DNA of 64,000 nucleotides, taken from contig JAAXVL010000007.1 of assembly GCA_013335535.1 (NCBI GenBank), positions 1-64,000 on the forward strand. The letters are read 5' to 3'. Origin of the DNA: Azonexaceae bacterium. GTDB taxonomy: Bacteria > Pseudomonadota > Gammaproteobacteria > Burkholderiales > Rhodocyclaceae. A program made the position numbers and the translations under genes. The notes under the pieces were generated by a model. It saw only the letters and a list, made by a program, of their open reading frames with translations. It did no database searches and was not told the DNA's origin. Numbering within the stretch: the first letter of the stretch is position 1; every line of letters begins with the position of its first letter. Below are positions 16,816-28,289 of this stretch, piece by piece.

Positions 16816-18300
16816 TTATTGAATCTTGCTGATGGCGACATGACGCAACAGGTCATTGACCGAGGCGTGCATGACTTCCGTAAAAGGCTGCGGGTACAAG
16901 CCCATGCCCAGGGTGCAGAGAGCCAGTACGCCAAGAATGGCGAACTCGCGCTTGTTGATATCGCTCAGTTCGGCGACGTGATGATTGGTGACATCGCCGA
17001 AGACCACGCGCTTGTACATCCACAGGGTATAGGCGGCACCAACGATCAGCGAGGTAGCGGCAGCGAAGGCGACCCAGAAATTGAACTTGGTTGCAGCAAG
17101 GATCACCATGAACTCTCCGACAAATCCCGAAGTTGCAGGCAAACCGGCATTGGCCATCGAGAACAGCATAAACAGTGCGGCGAACTTCGGCATGGTATTC
17201 ACCACACCGCCGTAATCGGCAATCTGGCGGCTATGCACGCGGTCGTACATGACACCGATACAGAAGAACATGGCGCCGGCAACAAAGCCATGCGAAACCA
17301 TCTGGACCAGCGCACCTTCAACAGCCAGGGGGCTGAACATGAAGAAGCCCAGCGTCACAAAACCCATGTGGGCAATCGATGAATAGGCCACCAGTTTCTT
17401 CATGTCCTCCTGAACCAGAGCGACAAAACCGATATACACGACAGCAATCAGCGACATGCCAAGGACCACGGCGGACAACTCATGCGAGGCATCGGGCAGG
17501 ATTGGCAGTGAGAACCGGATAAAACCATAGGCGCCGAGCTTCAGAGCGATGGCGGCCAGCACGATGGAGCCACCGGTCGGCGCTTCGACGTGAGCATCCG
17601 GCAACCAGGTATGAACCGGCCACATCGGCACCTTGACGGCAAAAGCGATCAGGAACGCCAAGAACAGCCAAATCTGCGGGCCAAGAGCGATCGGCATCTT
17701 GTGCCATTCGAGGATGGAGAAACTGCCGCCGGAGTTGATGAACAGGTACATCAGAGAAAGCAGCAGAAGCAGCGAACCAAACAGCGTGTAGAGGAAGAAC
17801 TTGAAAGCTGCATACACCCGGTTCGGACCGCCCCAGACACCGATGATCAGATACAAAGGAATCAGCGATGCTTCGAAAAACACGTAGAACAGCACACCAT
17901 CAAGCGAGGCGAAAATGCCGTTCATGAGGCCGGACATGATCAGGAAAGCAGCGTTGTACTGAGCAACCTTGACCTTGACCACTTCCCAGCCGGCAGCGAC
18001 CACGATGATGGTGACAAAAGCGTTCAACACAACGAACAGCATCGAGATACCGTCCACCCCGAGGTGGTAATTGATGTTGAAGCGCGGAATCCATGCACCC
18101 AGTTCAACAAACTGCATGCCGCCGTTGGCGACATCAAAACCGGTCCAGAGCGGAATGGTGATCAGAAAACCGGCAACCGCACCCGCCAGCGAAAGCATCC
18201 TTGCCAGCGGTGCGTTCCGGTCGCCGCCAGTGGATAGCACCACCAGCCCGGCGAAAATCGGAATCCAGATTGCGAGAGACAGCAACGGGTAAGTCGACAT
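16816..18300 (-). CDS. nuoM: NADH-quinone oxidoreductase subunit M
   Basis: A 494-residue antiporter-like proton-pumping subunit with about 14 membrane helices. FFEASLIPLYLIIGVWGG carries the conserved channel glutamate, KVPMWPVHTWLPDAHVEAPT the broken-helix motif, and KKLVAYSSIAHMGFV the helix after it. It lies between nuoL (33 bases upstream) and nuoN (12 bases downstream). Confidence 0.95.
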   Translation of the reverse strand: MSTYPLLSLAIWIPIFAGLVVLSTGGDRNAPLARMLSLAGAVAGFLITIPLWTGFDVANGGMQFVELGAWIPRFNINYHLGVDGISMLFVVLNAFVTIIVVAAGWEVVKVKVAQYNAAFLIMSGLMNGIFASLDGVLFYVFFEASLIPLYLIIGVWGGPNRVYAAFKFFLYTLFGSLLLLLSLMYLFINSGGSFSILEWHKMPIALGPQIWLFLAFLIAFAVKVPMWPVHTWLPDAHVEAPTGGSIVLAAIALKLGAYGFIRFSLPILPDASHELSAVVLGMSLIAVVYIGFVALVQEDMKKLVAYSSIAHMGFVTLGFFMFSPLAVEGALVQMVSHGFVAGAMFFCIGVMYDRVHSRQIADYGGVVNTMPKFAALFMLFSMANAGLPATSGFVGEFMVILAATKFNFWVAFAAATSLIVGAAYTLWMYKRVVFGDVTNHHVAELSDINKREFAILGVLALCTLGMGLYPQPFTEVMHASVNDLLRHVAISKIQ

Positions 18301-18333
18301 GTTATTCCTTGCTTTTCTGCGAACTATTCACGC

Positions 18334-20370
18334 TTAGGCGCGGTTGATCCACAGGGTCATCAGCACAAAGACGCCGATGATCATGGTGAAAGCGTAGTGA
18401 TAGACGTAACCGGTCTGGAACAGACGGGTAATGGAAGAAATCCAGCCAACAACTTTGGCCGAGCCATTGACGATCAGGCCATCGATGATGGCAACATCGC
18501 CACCACGCCACAGCACCTTGCCCAGAAGACGGGCGCCACCAGCGAATACAGCCTCATTGAATTTGTCGAAGTAGTATTTGTTCTCAAGCAGCGTATGGAT
18601 GGCGGAGAAGCGACGTTGAATGGCTGCCGGAATGTCGGGGCGCTTCATGTAGAAGAACCAGGACACCACAACACCGGAGAGGGCCAGAATGAACGGCAGG
18701 CTGGTCAGCGAATGGACACCCATCGCAACAGCGCCGTGGAAGTGCTCGGACAAATGTTCCATGGCCGGATGGGCATGATGATCGATGAAGATGACGCCCT
18801 TGAAGTAATCGCCAAACACCATCGGACCGATGGCAATAAAGCCAATAAGGACCGAGGGAATAGCCAGCAAGACGAGTGGCAGAGTAACAACCCACGGCGT
18901 CTCATGCGGCTTTTGCCCCGGAGCGAGCCCATGATGATGGTCATGTGAAGTTTCTTCGTCGTCATGGTCACCATGATGCTCGTGGTGATGCGCGTCGTCA
19001 GCCTTGCCAAAACGTTCTTCACCGTGGAAGACCAAGAAGTACATGCGGAACGAGTAGAAGGCAGTGACAAATACCCCGGCCAGAACAGCGAAGTAAGCGA
19101 AGCCTGCACCCGGAATGTGAGACAAGGCTACAGCTTCAATGATCGAATCCTTCGAGTAGAAACCCGACATGAAAGGCGTGCCGATCAATGCCAGCGACCC
19201 GACCAGCGAAGTAATCCAAGTAATAGGCATGTACTTGCGCAGCCCACCCATATTTCGGATGTCCTGATCGTGATGCATGCCAATGATCACCGAGCCGGCA
19301 CCGAGGAAGAGCAGCGCTTTGAAGAAGGCGTGGGTCATGAGGTGAAAGATGGCGACCGAGTAGGCAGAAGCACCGAGCGCGACAGTCATGTAACCCAGTT
19401 GGGATAGCGTGGAATAGGCCACAACGCGCTTGATGTCGTTCTGGATGATGCCCAGGAAGCCCATAAACAGCGCGGTGATTGCGCCGATGACAATGATGAA
19501 GGAGAGCGCCGTGGTCGACAGTTCGAACAGCGGAGACATCCGGGCAACCATGAAAATACCAGCGGTAACCATGGTGGCCGCGTGGATGAGCGCTGAGATC
19601 GGCGTCGGACCTTCCATCGAGTCAGGCAGCCAGACATGCAGCGGAACTTGAGCCGATTTACCCATCGCGCCAATAAACAGGCAGATACAGGTAACTGACA
19701 TCAAAGACCAGTCAGCTGCACCCCAAATATTGATGGTGGTGGCTGCCAATTCCGGCGCCTTCTCAAATACGGTCTGGTAATCGAGCGAACCGAAATGAGC
19801 CAATACCAGACCGATCCCGAGGATAAAGCCGAAGTCACCGACGCGATTAACCAAGAAAGCCTTCATGTTGGCAAAGATAGCCGTCGGGCGGGTGTACCAG
19901 AAACCGATCAGTAGATAGGAAACGAGACCCACAGCTTCCCAGCCAAAGAAGAGTTGCATGAAGTTGTTGCTCATCACCAACATCAACATCGAGAAGGTGA
20001 ATAGCGAGATGTAACTGAAGAAACGGTTGTAACCGGGATCTTCCTGCATGTAGCCGATGGTGTAGATATGAACCATCAGCGACACGAAGGTCACCACCAG
20101 CATCATCGTAGTGGTCAGCGTATCAATCTGGAAACCGACTTCGAAGTTGTAGTCACCGCTGGTCAGCCAGGTATAGACCGCACCATTGTAGGTATGACCG
20201 GCCAGCACATCCTTGAAGATGATGACCGAAGCGATAAACGCGATGGCCACACCGGCAATGGTTGCGGTATGAGCAACCCAGCGAGGGATGACGCGACAAA
20301 AGAGGCCGGCGATCATGGCACCGACCAACGGCGCCAAGGGAACGAGCAGATAGAGTTTTTGCATTTCCAT
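18334..20370 (-). CDS. nuoL: NADH-quinone oxidoreductase subunit L
   Basis: A 678-residue antiporter-like subunit with the long lateral C-terminal helix that couples the membrane arm. Diagnostic pieces are FFGWEAVGLVSYLLIGFWY, KSAQVPLHVWLPDSMEGPTP and KRVVAYSTLSQLGYMTV. A loop of about 30 residues (nucleotides 18900-19000) is very rich in histidine and acidic residues (HHHEHHGDHDDE, then HDHHH), lies between two membrane segments, and could bind metal. It ends two bases before... the next coding start order is nuoK upstream (2-base gap) and nuoM downstream. Confidence 0.95.
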   Translation of the reverse strand: MEMQKLYLLVPLAPLVGAMIAGLFCRVIPRWVAHTATIAGVAIAFIASVIIFKDVLAGHTYNGAVYTWLTSGDYNFEVGFQIDTLTTTMMLVVTFVSLMVHIYTIGYMQEDPGYNRFFSYISLFTFSMLMLVMSNNFMQLFFGWEAVGLVSYLLIGFWYTRPTAIFANMKAFLVNRVGDFGFILGIGLVLAHFGSLDYQTVFEKAPELAATTINIWGAADWSLMSVTCICLFIGAMGKSAQVPLHVWLPDSMEGPTPISALIHAATMVTAGIFMVARMSPLFELSTTALSFIIVIGAITALFMGFLGIIQNDIKRVVAYSTLSQLGYMTVALGASAYSVAIFHLMTHAFFKALLFLGAGSVIIGMHHDQDIRNMGGLRKYMPITWITSLVGSLALIGTPFMSGFYSKDSIIEAVALSHIPGAGFAYFAVLAGVFVTAFYSFRMYFLVFHGEERFGKADDAHHHEHHGDHDDEETSHDHHHGLAPGQKPHETPWVVTLPLVLLAIPSVLIGFIAIGPMVFGDYFKGVIFIDHHAHPAMEHLSEHFHGAVAMGVHSLTSLPFILALSGVVVSWFFYMKRPDIPAAIQRRFSAIHTLLENKYYFDKFNEAVFAGGARLLGKVLWRGGDVAIIDGLIVNGSAKVVGWISSITRLFQTGYVYHYAFTMIIGVFVLMTLWINRA

Positions 20371-20372
20371 GT

Positions 20373-20684
20373 TTAACCCTTCAGGCTGCCCAGGTCATCC
20401 ACATGGATGCTCTTGAGGTTGCGGAACAGCACGATCAGAATGGCCAGGCCAATTGCCGATTCTGCAGCGGCAACAGTCAGGATGAAGAAGACGAATATCT
20501 GACCGGAGAGATCCTGCAGATAGTGGGAAAACGCCACGAAATTCATGTTGACCGCAAGTAGCATCAACTCGATGGCCATCAACAGCACGAGCAGATTCTT
20601 CCGGTTCAGGAAGATGCCCACCACGCTGATCGCGAAAAGTATCGCGCCCAGTACCAGGAAATGGGAGAGAGAGAGAGTTAGCAT
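20373..20684 (-). CDS. nuoK: NADH-quinone oxidoreductase subunit K
   Basis: A 103-residue subunit with three membrane helices, close to the usual 100 or so. The two conserved buried glutamates lie in [13 protein letters not shown] and [17 protein letters not shown]; they form part of the proton path. It lies 14 bases after nuoJ and two bases before nuoL. Confidence 0.95.
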   Translation of the reverse strand: MLTLSLSHFLVLGAILFAISVVGIFLNRKNLLVLLMAIELMLLAVNMNFVAFSHYLQDLSGQIFVFFILTVAAAESAIGLAILIVLFRNLKSIHVDDLGSLKG

Positions 20685-20698
20685 TGTTTCCCCGGGGT

Positions 20699-21295
20699 TC
20701 AGTCTTTTTCAACCGGCATCTGCAGCACGCGTACGCGGTCCTTGGCCTTGACGAAGACCTGCTGATTGGGGTTGGTGTACTTGGACTTCTTCGGACCGCG
20801 GTGCGTCAGAACGATTGCCGCAATCATCCCCACAAGCAGAATGAGGGAAGCCAGTTCGAAGGGATAGACGTAATCGGTGAACATCAGCGCACCGATACTC
20901 TTGGTATTGGATATACCTGCAGGAACGAGAGCTTCAGCAGCTGGAATCTGGAAGTATTTGCTACCCAACACCAAGCCCATTTCCAGAACCATGAGCAATC
21001 CCAGCAACGCTCCAAGCGGAAGATAATTCCAGAATCCCTGCCGAATGCGGTCGATATTGATATCGAGCATCATCACGACAAACAGGAAGAGCACCATGAC
21101 CGCGCCGACATAGACAAGGATAATGGCAATAGCCAGAAACTCGGCTTGTAGCAATGCCCAGATGCCGCCGCAGGTGAAGAAGGCCAGAATCAGATGCAAC
21201 GCCGCATGAACCGGGTTACGCGCGGTGATGACGCGTAGGCTGGCGAAAATAAGAATCGCCGAGAGAAAGAAAAAAACCGCAGTTTGGAAATCCAT
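20699..21295 (-). CDS. nuoJ: NADH-quinone oxidoreductase subunit J
   Basis: A 198-residue membrane subunit with five predicted helices. The family segment [20 protein letters not shown] and the following [20 protein letters not shown] (pi-bulge helix) are clear. ATG 21295 is favoured over an in-frame GTG at 21304 because AGGTG lies just upstream of it. It is the membrane-arm partner of NuoK and NuoA. Confidence 0.93.
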   Translation of the reverse strand: MDFQTAVFFFLSAILIFASLRVITARNPVHAALHLILAFFTCGGIWALLQAEFLAIAIILVYVGAVMVLFLFVVMMLDINIDRIRQGFWNYLPLGALLGLLMVLEMGLVLGSKYFQIPAAEALVPAGISNTKSIGALMFTDYVYPFELASLILLVGMIAAIVLTHRGPKKSKYTNPNQQVFVKAKDRVRVLQMPVEKD

Positions 21296-21307
21296 TGCTA
21301 GCACCTG

Positions 21308-21796
21308 TTATCGGTAAGAAGCATCAAGTTCGCGATCCTTCGCGATTTGATCTTCGTAGCGGTCGCCGTTGGCCAGCAACATCTGCTTGGTGTAGTACAA
21401 ATCACCCCGCTTTTCGCCGTGGTATTCGAAAACCCGAGTCTCGACCACTGCATCGACCGGGCAAGCCTCTTCACAGAAACCGCAAAAAATGCACTTGGTC
21501 AGATCAATGTCGTAGCGAGTCGTGCGGCGGGAACCATCGTCACGTGGTTCAGCCTCAATCGTAATAGCCAGTGCCGGACAGATTGCTTCACACAGCTTGC
21601 ACGCGATGCAACGCTCCTCGCCATTCGGGTAGCGACGCAGCGCATGAAGACCACGAAAACGGAAACTCTGCGGCGTTTTTTCTTCCGGATATTGAACGGT
21701 GATCTTGCGGGCGAAGAAATACCTGCCCGTGACCGACATGCCCTTCAACAATTCCTTGAGGAAGAGGCTGTTGAAGATTTCCTTCATCGAACCCAT
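21308..21796 (-). CDS. nuoI: NADH-quinone oxidoreductase subunit I
   Basis: A 162-residue peripheral-arm subunit with two [4Fe-4S] clusters (N6a and N6b): [16 protein letters not shown] and [16 protein letters not shown]. The length and the [19 protein letters not shown] lead-in match proteobacterial NuoI. It bridges NuoG and NuoB in the electron path. It starts ten bases after nuoH. Confidence 0.95.
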   Translation of the reverse strand: MGSMKEIFNSLFLKELLKGMSVTGRYFFARKITVQYPEEKTPQSFRFRGLHALRRYPNGEERCIACKLCEAICPALAITIEAEPRDDGSRRTTRYDIDLTKCIFCGFCEEACPVDAVVETRVFEYHGEKRGDLYYTKQMLLANGDRYEDQIAKDRELDASYR

Positions 21797-21806
21797 TAGT
21801 CTCTCC

Positions 21807-22856
21807 TCACTTCCAGATATTCAATGGCGACATCATCCAGACGCCGACAACAACCAGCCAGATCAAACAGATCGGCAAGAAAACCTTCCAGCCCAGACGC
21901 ATCAACTGATCATAACGGTAACGCGGGAACGTCGCACGGAACCAAAGGAACAGGAACAGGATCGCCGACATCTTGATGAACAGCCACAGGATGCCATCTG
22001 GCAGGAAACCAACAGGCGACAGCCAACCACCCATGAACAAGATAGAGGTCAACGCGGAGACCAGAATCATGTTGGCATACTCAGCCAGGAAGAAGAGGGC
22101 GAAAGCCATCCCGGAATACTCAACGTGGAAACCAGCAACGATTTCGGATTCGCCTTCTGCCACGTCGAACGGAGCACGATTCAACTCGGCAGTTCCGGAA
22201 ATCAGATATACGATGAACATCGGGAACAGCGGCAACCAGTTCCATGAAAGAAAACTCAGGCCCCAGCCAGCAAAGCGCCCTTGATCTTGAACATTGACGA
22301 TATCGACGAGGTTCAGGCTGTTCGAAACCATCAGCACGCAGATCAGCGAAAAGCCCATGGAGATTTCATAGGAAACCATTTGGGCTGCCGAGCGCATAGC
22401 ACCGAGAAAAGCATATTTCGAGTTGGATGCCCAACCGGACAGGATGATCCCGTACACGCCCATCGAGGTAATGGCCATGATGTAAAGCAGGCTGGCATCT
22501 ATATTGGCCACTACTAGGGAGTCCGTGAATGGGACTACAGCCCAAGCAGCCAGAGCAGGAGCAATAGCCAGCATCGGAGCAATAATAAAAATTCCCTTGT
22601 TCGCGGTGGTCGGAACAATAATTTCTTTGAGTAACAGCTTCAAGCCATCGGCAATCGGCTGGATCAAACCCCACGGACCAACACGGTTGGGGCCGATACG
22701 AACTTGCATGAAACCGATGACCTTGCGTTCAAAATAGGTCAAATAGGCCACACCAAGCATCAGAGGGGCAACAATCAGGACAATTTTCAGGAGCGTCCAG
22801 ACAGCAGGCCAAGCGCCACCAAAAATTCCAAGTCCGAAGTTCATCAGTGCGTCCAT
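21807..22856 (-). CDS. nuoH: NADH-quinone oxidoreductase subunit H
   Basis: A 349-residue membrane subunit with eight or so helices that forms the quinone entry site together with NuoB and Nuo[21 protein letters not shown] is the signature loop, and [20 protein letters not shown] is the conserved acidic E-channel loop. The start codon directly follows the nuoG stop with no spacer. Confidence 0.95.
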   Translation of the reverse strand: MDALMNFGLGIFGGAWPAVWTLLKIVLIVAPLMLGVAYLTYFERKVIGFMQVRIGPNRVGPWGLIQPIADGLKLLLKEIIVPTTANKGIFIIAPMLAIAPALAAWAVVPFTDSLVVANIDASLLYIMAITSMGVYGIILSGWASNSKYAFLGAMRSAAQMVSYEISMGFSLICVLMVSNSLNLVDIVNVQDQGRFAGWGLSFLSWNWLPLFPMFIVYLISGTAELNRAPFDVAEGESEIVAGFHVEYSGMAFALFFLAEYANMILVSALTSILFMGGWLSPVGFLPDGILWLFIKMSAILFLFLWFRATFPRYRYDQLMRLGWKVFLPICLIWLVVVGVWMMSPLNIWK

Positions 22857-25190
22857 TTATGCACGCTCCACAGAAATTGAGCCAAACATCTCGCCCAGCA
22901 TCGCTGTGCTTGCGTGAGCCGCCGAAACGCGAACACATCCAACTGGCACGTTGTTGTCGCTCTTGGCGATCAATACCGCCTCACCCGAACCTTGCTTGAC
23001 GCGGAGTTGCGTACCGTCGGCAACACCAACCAGCGCCAGGGTTTGCTCATTAATGCGAGCAGTCGGAGCAACTGCATCGGCAGTCTGCTGAAGAGCCGGC
23101 GCACGACGTGCCATCGGGTCAGCGAAGTTGATCGGCACATCGGCAATTCGCTGGAGGCCATCAGTACTGGTACTCGAAGGTGCAATGCTGACATCTTTCA
23201 GCCCATTGTCGAGGCCAGTAACGAACTCGACACCTTTGCCCAGCAGTTCGTCGCGAATTTCTTCACTTGAGGCATAGCTGAAGCCATCGAGATTCAGGAC
23301 GTTACCGAGAACGCGCAACACCTTCCAAGCCGGTCGGGCATCACCACGGGCCTTGGCCACACCGTTAAAGCTCTGGACGCGACCTTCAATATTAATGAAG
23401 GTACCCGAAGTTTCGATGTAAGGAGCAATCGGCAACATAACATCGGCAAATTCTAGTGCCGGCGCATGCTTGAAGGCCGACATGTAAACCACGAGGCTAG
23501 CTTGTTTCAGCGCCCCTAAAACCAATTGCGGGTTAGCGTAATCGAATTCCGGCTCGACGCCCATCAGAACGTAGGCCTTGCGCGGCAGCTCGAACATCTG
23601 ACGGGCATTGGCACCAGAGGGCAAGGCACTGGCAACATAACCACCCACCGTGTTGGCGCCTTCGCCAAGGAAACCGACGGAAGCGCCGGTCAGATTACCA
23701 AGCTCAAGTGCCAGCGCATGCAATTGCGTAGCGTCAGAGGCCTGAGTTGCAACATTGCCCAGGAACACTGCACGCTTCTCGCCATCGACCAGGCTCTGGG
23801 CTATCTTCTTGCTCGTCTCGCAAACTGCCGCCGACTCGACACCAGCCGAGACCGGGAGACCCTTGAGCTCGGCTACAGCCTTCACGACAGCAGCCAAGGC
23901 CGCTGCCAGTTGGTCCGGAGCAACAGTAATGCGGGCGTGCAGATTGATCAGTTGATCATCACCGGTAACCGAGAGCAAGCTAACCTTGGTATATTTCTTG
24001 GCCGCCTGGCGCAGACGCTGGGCGATGAGCGGATGATCCTTGCGCAGGAAAGATCCAACCACCAGAGCTCCATCGAGATCCTTGATCTCAGCCAGGCGCA
24101 TGCCCAGCCATGGCGTACCTCTTCGCTTGAAATCGGAGGAGAAGTCACTCTGACGCGCACGGAAATCGATATTGCCGCTACCCAGCCCCTTCATGACCCT
24201 GCCGAGCAGGAACAGTTCTTCCAGCGTCGAACTTTGGGCAGCCAGCGCGGCAAGCGCATCACCGCCATGTTCGCGGGACACGTCCTTCAGGCCGTGGGCG
24301 ACGTAATCGAGGGCAACATTCCAGTCTACTTCCTTCCACTCGCCGCCCTGCTTAACCATCGGCTTGGTCAGGCGTTCTTCGGAATTAAGCGCCTGGTAGG
24401 AGAAGCGCTCCTTGTCGGAAATCCAGCACTCGTTAACTTCTTCGTTTTCGCGCGGCAGGACACGCATCACGTTATCGTGCTTGACCTGAACGACCAAGTT
24501 AGCACCAACCGAATCGTGCGGGCTGACCGACTTGCGGCGCTGCAACTCCCAAGAACGTGCTGTGTAGCGGAAAGGCTTGGAGGTCAACGCCCCAACCGGA
24601 CAGAGGTCGATCATGTTGCCGGACAATTCCGAGTCTACCGTGCGACCGACGAAGGTCATGATCTCGGAATGCATGTTGCGGTTAGCCATACCGAGTTCCA
24701 TGATGCCGCCGATTTCCTGGCCGAAGCGGACGCAACGGGTACAGTGAATGCAGCGACTCATTTCTTCCATCGAGATCAGCGGACCGACACTCTTGTGGAA
24801 AACGACGTGTTTGTCTTCGGTGTAACGACTCTTCATCGGGCCGTAGCCGACTGACATGTCCTGCAACTGGCACTCACCGCCTTGATCGCAAATCGGACAA
24901 TCCAGCGGATGATTAATGAGCAGAAACTCCATCACCCCCTTCTGCGCCTTGACAGCCAGTTCGGAGTGGGTGAACACCTTCATGCCGTTGGTCACCGGCG
25001 TTGCGCAAGCCGGCAACGGTTTCGGCGCCTTCTCTACCTGCACGAGACACATGCGGCAGTTGGCGGCAATCGAAAGTTTCTTGTGGTAGCAGAAATGCGG
25101 AATGTAAACACCCACTTGCTGCGCGGCGTCCATCACCGTGCTGCCATCGGGCACCTGCGCCTTTTTGCCGTCAATCTCGATTTCTAACAT
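22857..25190 (-). CDS. nuoG: NADH-quinone oxidoreductase subunit G
   Basis: A 777-residue iron-sulfur subunit. The N-terminal [2Fe-2S] domain has HFCYHKKLSIAANCRMC. The His-ligated N5 cluster is at HPLDCPICDQGGECQLQD, and a ferredoxin-type cluster at CIHCTRCVRFGQEIGG with CPVGALTSK. The C-terminal part is a molybdopterin-oxidoreductase-like domain without a cofactor. It lies between nuoF and nuoH. Confidence 0.94.
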   Translation of the reverse strand: MLEIEIDGKKAQVPDGSTVMDAAQQVGVYIPHFCYHKKLSIAANCRMCLVQVEKAPKPLPACATPVTNGMKVFTHSELAVKAQKGVMEFLLINHPLDCPICDQGGECQLQDMSVGYGPMKSRYTEDKHVVFHKSVGPLISMEEMSRCIHCTRCVRFGQEIGGIMELGMANRNMHSEIMTFVGRTVDSELSGNMIDLCPVGALTSKPFRYTARSWELQRRKSVSPHDSVGANLVVQVKHDNVMRVLPRENEEVNECWISDKERFSYQALNSEERLTKPMVKQGGEWKEVDWNVALDYVAHGLKDVSREHGGDALAALAAQSSTLEELFLLGRVMKGLGSGNIDFRARQSDFSSDFKRRGTPWLGMRLAEIKDLDGALVVGSFLRKDHPLIAQRLRQAAKKYTKVSLLSVTGDDQLINLHARITVAPDQLAAALAAVVKAVAELKGLPVSAGVESAAVCETSKKIAQSLVDGEKRAVFLGNVATQASDATQLHALALELGNLTGASVGFLGEGANTVGGYVASALPSGANARQMFELPRKAYVLMGVEPEFDYANPQLVLGALKQASLVVYMSAFKHAPALEFADVMLPIAPYIETSGTFINIEGRVQSFNGVAKARGDARPAWKVLRVLGNVLNLDGFSYASSEEIRDELLGKGVEFVTGLDNGLKDVSIAPSSTSTDGLQRIADVPINFADPMARRAPALQQTADAVAPTARINEQTLALVGVADGTQLRVKQGSGEAVLIAKSDNNVPVGCVRVSAAHASTAMLGEMFGSISVERA

Positions 25191-25234
25191 GTCGCTACCT
25201 TGTAGCCAGTTCTATCGTTACAACCCGTAGCCTG

Positions 25235-26563
25235 TCAGGCCGGAATCTTGTGGAAGCCACTGCCCGCCCATTGCACATCCTTGGGAACCAGACAGGTCTT
25301 GTGTTCAATGTGGTACTCGAATTCCTTGCCGAAGTGCTTGATAAAGCTCTGCACAGGAAAGGCTGCGGCATCACCGAGTGCACAAATAGTGCGACCGGCA
25401 ATGTTGCCGAGCACACTGTTCAGCAATTCAAGGTCTTCAGGCTTGCCGAGACCGTTTTCGATGCGATGCACGACCTTGTACATCCAAGCGGTCCCTTCGC
25501 GACAAGGAGTACATTGGCCGCATGATTCTTCATGGTAGAAGAAGGAGAGACGATCCAGTGCCTTGACCATGCAGACAGTTTCATCCATGACAATGACCGC
25601 GCCGGAGCCGAGCATCGAACCGCCTTTGCTGATCGAGTCGTAGTCCATGGTGCAATCCATGATCACTTCTCCAGGCATCACCGGCGCCGAAGAACCGCCG
25701 GGAATAACCGCCTTCAACTTGCGGCCGCCACGCATCCCGCCACACATCTCCAGCAGCGTCGCGAAAGGAGTACCTAGCGGAATTTCGTAGTTCCCCGGAC
25801 GATTGACGTGGCCAGAAACCGAGAACAGCTTGGTGCCGCCGTTATTTGGCTTACCAAGATTGAGGAACTCTTCGCCGCCCATCTTCAAAATAAAGGGAAT
25901 GGAAGCGAAGGTTTCGGTATTGTTGATCGTCGTCGGCTTACCGTAGAGGCCAAAAGAAGCCGGGAACGGAGGCTTGAAGCGTGGCTGCCCTTTCTTGCCC
26001 TCGATGGACTCGAGCAGCGCTGTTTCTTCGCCACAAATATAGGCGCCATAGCCATGATGAGCAAAGAGCTCGAAGTTGAAACCGGAGCCCAGAATATTCT
26101 GGCCAATGAAGCCCGCGGCACGTGCTTCGTCGAGCGCCTCCTCGAAACGCTTGTACTCGAGCCAGACTTCGCCGTGCACGTAATTGTAGCCACGGTTGGC
26201 ACCCATCGCGTAGGCAGCGATGGCCATTCCCTCAATTACAGCATGAGGGTTATAGCGCATGATGTCGCGGTCTTTGAAGGTCCCCGGCTCGCCTTCGTCG
26301 GTGTTGCAGACGACGTACTTGTCACCCGGGAAAGAGCGAGGCATGAAGGACCACTTCAGGCCAGTAGGGAATCCCGCGCCACCGCGACCACGCAATACAG
26401 ATTTCTTGACTTCACTGATGACGTCTTCCTGCGTCATCTTGCTTTCCAAGATGCGCTTCAACTGCGCATAGCCGCCACGCGCTACGTAATCCTTGAGGTG
26501 CCACGTATTGTCACCATCCAGGCCTTCCATCAGGACGCCGTTAATCGAACCAAGCATCGCCAT
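25235..26563 (-). CDS. nuoF: NADH-quinone oxidoreductase subunit F
   Basis: A 442-residue NADH-binding subunit. It shows the FMN site [14 protein letters not shown], the nucleotide site [19 protein letters not shown], and the N3 cluster motif [12 protein letters not shown] with the distal cysteine in [12 protein letters not shown] 26563 overlaps the nuoE stop (TAATG); an in-frame GTG at 26572 is a less likely start. It forms the NADH dehydrogenase module with NuoE and NuoG. Confidence 0.94.
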   Translation of the reverse strand: MAMLGSINGVLMEGLDGDNTWHLKDYVARGGYAQLKRILESKMTQEDVISEVKKSVLRGRGGAGFPTGLKWSFMPRSFPGDKYVVCNTDEGEPGTFKDRDIMRYNPHAVIEGMAIAAYAMGANRGYNYVHGEVWLEYKRFEEALDEARAAGFIGQNILGSGFNFELFAHHGYGAYICGEETALLESIEGKKGQPRFKPPFPASFGLYGKPTTINNTETFASIPFILKMGGEEFLNLGKPNNGGTKLFSVSGHVNRPGNYEIPLGTPFATLLEMCGGMRGGRKLKAVIPGGSSAPVMPGEVIMDCTMDYDSISKGGSMLGSGAVIVMDETVCMVKALDRLSFFYHEESCGQCTPCREGTAWMYKVVHRIENGLGKPEDLELLNSVLGNIAGRTICALGDAAAFPVQSFIKHFGKEFEYHIEHKTCLVPKDVQWAGSGFHKIPA

Positions 26564-27036
26564 TATTTGCACTCCTCAAGCAGCTTGTCGATCTGCTCCG
26601 GGTGCATATGGCTGCACATTGAGCGGTTGTTGACGATGAAAACCGGCGCATCACCGCAGGCCCCCATACACTCACCTTCCTTCAACGTGAATTTGCCATC
26701 CGGCGTCGTTTCACCATAGCCCACCCCCAGCTTTTGCTGGAGGTATTCGCCGGCATGGTAGCCACCCGATAGCGCGCAAGGCAGGTTGGTACAGACCGTG
26801 ATCTTGTATTTACCGACGGGCTTCAGGTCATACATGTTGTAGAAGGAAGCCACTTCGTAGGCCGCAATCGGCGGCATACCGAGATAGTTGGCAACGGCCT
26901 CGATGGACTCGGGGGCCAACCAGCCTTTCTCTTCCTGGGCATGAGCGAGACAGGCCATCGACGCCGACTGTTTTTGATCGGCGGGGTACTTGGCGACCTC
27001 GCGGGCAAACTTCTGGAGGGTTTCAGCGGAAAACAT
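26563..27036 (-). CDS. nuoE: NADH-quinone oxidoreductase subunit E
   Basis: A 157-residue thioredoxin-fold subunit with the N1a [2Fe-2S] cluster. All four cysteines are present: [11 protein letters not shown] and [10 protein letters not shown]. This contrasts with the NuoE-like part of HoxF in this window, which has lost the first pair. Start and stop overlap nuoD and nuoF by one base each. Confidence 0.95.
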   Translation of the reverse strand: MFSAETLQKFAREVAKYPADQKQSASMACLAHAQEEKGWLAPESIEAVANYLGMPPIAAYEVASFYNMYDLKPVGKYKITVCTNLPCALSGGYHAGEYLQQKLGVGYGETTPDGKFTLKEGECMGACGDAPVFIVNNRSMCSHMHPEQIDKLLEECK

Positions 27037-28289
27037 CAGCGGTCAATCTCGCCAAAAACAATATCTTGGGAACCGATAATCGTAACGACGTCGGCAATCA
27101 TGTGGCCTCTGGACATTTCATCCAGACCTGCCAAGTGTACAAAACCCGGAGCACGAATCTTCATACGATAAGGCTTGTTGGCGCCGTCGGAAACGAAGTA
27201 GATGCCAAATTCGCCCTTCGGATGCTCGACAGCAGCATAGGCCTCGCCTGCTGGAACATGGATACCTTCAGTAAAGAGCTTGAAGTGATGAATCAGCTCC
27301 TCCATGTTGGTCTTCATGTTTTCGCGCGGCGGCGGCGCCACCTTGTTGTTGTCGGTTATCACCGGGCCAGGATTCTTGCGCAACCAGGCGATGCACTGCT
27401 TGAGGATGTTGTTCGACTGGATCATTTCCTCCATGCGAACCAAATAGCGGTCATAGCTGTCGCCATTGACACCAACCGGGACATCGAAATCAATCTTGTC
27501 GTAAGCGGCATACGGCTGTTTCTTGCGCAAGTCCCAGGCAACCCCCGAACCACGCAGCATGGCCCCCGTAAAACCCATCTGCATCGCTCGCTCCGGCGTC
27601 ACGACGCCGACATTAACCAAGCGCTGCTTCCAAATCCGGTTGTCAGTCAGTAGCGTGTGATATTCAGCATGGTAAGTCGGGAAGCGATTGGTGAAATCTT
27701 CAAGAAAATCGAGCAGCGAGCCACTTCGGTTTTCATTTTTCTCGGCCGCCTTCTTAGCATTAGTCCAAGTGGACTCCTGATACTGCGGCATGCGGTCCGG
27801 CAGATCGCGATAGACACCACCTGGACGATAGTAGGCGGCATGCATCCGTGCACCTGAAACCGCCTCATAGACATCCATCAGATCTTCGCGCTCCCGGAAG
27901 GTGTAGAGCGCCATAGTCATCGCACCGACGTCCAGAGCATGACAGCCGATCCACAACAGATGATTGAGGATGCGAGTGACTTCGTCGAACATGACGCGAA
28001 TGTACTTGCCACGCTCCGGCACTTCGATGCCAAGCAGCTTTTCAGTTGCCAAGCAGTAAGCGTGCTCATTGCACATCATCGACACGTAGTCGAGACGATC
28101 CATATACGGCACGGACTGAATCCAGGTACGAGTCTCAGCCAGTTTTTCAGTAGCTCGATGCAGCAACCCGATATGCGGATCGGCGCGCTGCACCACTTCA
28201 CCATCCAGTTCAAGCACCAGACGCAGCACACCGTGCGCCGCCGGGTGCTGCGGGCCAAAGTTAAGCGTGAAATTGCGAATATCAGCCAT
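27036..28289 (-). CDS. nuoD: NADH-quinone oxidoreductase subunit D
   Basis: A 417-residue 49-kDa-type subunit that forms the quinone site with NuoB. It is evolutionarily derived from hydrogenase large subunits. [20 protein letters not shown] opens the protein, with the quinone-site histidine in the HPAAHG loop. ATG 28289 fits the family start ([10 protein letters not shown]); it overlaps the nuoC end by eight bases. Confidence 0.95.
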   Translation of the reverse strand: MADIRNFTLNFGPQHPAAHGVLRLVLELDGEVVQRADPHIGLLHRATEKLAETRTWIQSVPYMDRLDYVSMMCNEHAYCLATEKLLGIEVPERGKYIRVMFDEVTRILNHLLWIGCHALDVGAMTMALYTFREREDLMDVYEAVSGARMHAAYYRPGGVYRDLPDRMPQYQESTWTNAKKAAEKNENRSGSLLDFLEDFTNRFPTYHAEYHTLLTDNRIWKQRLVNVGVVTPERAMQMGFTGAMLRGSGVAWDLRKKQPYAAYDKIDFDVPVGVNGDSYDRYLVRMEEMIQSNNILKQCIAWLRKNPGPVITDNNKVAPPPRENMKTNMEELIHHFKLFTEGIHVPAGEAYAAVEHPKGEFGIYFVSDGANKPYRMKIRAPGFVHLAGLDEMSRGHMIADVVTIIGSQDIVFGEIDR

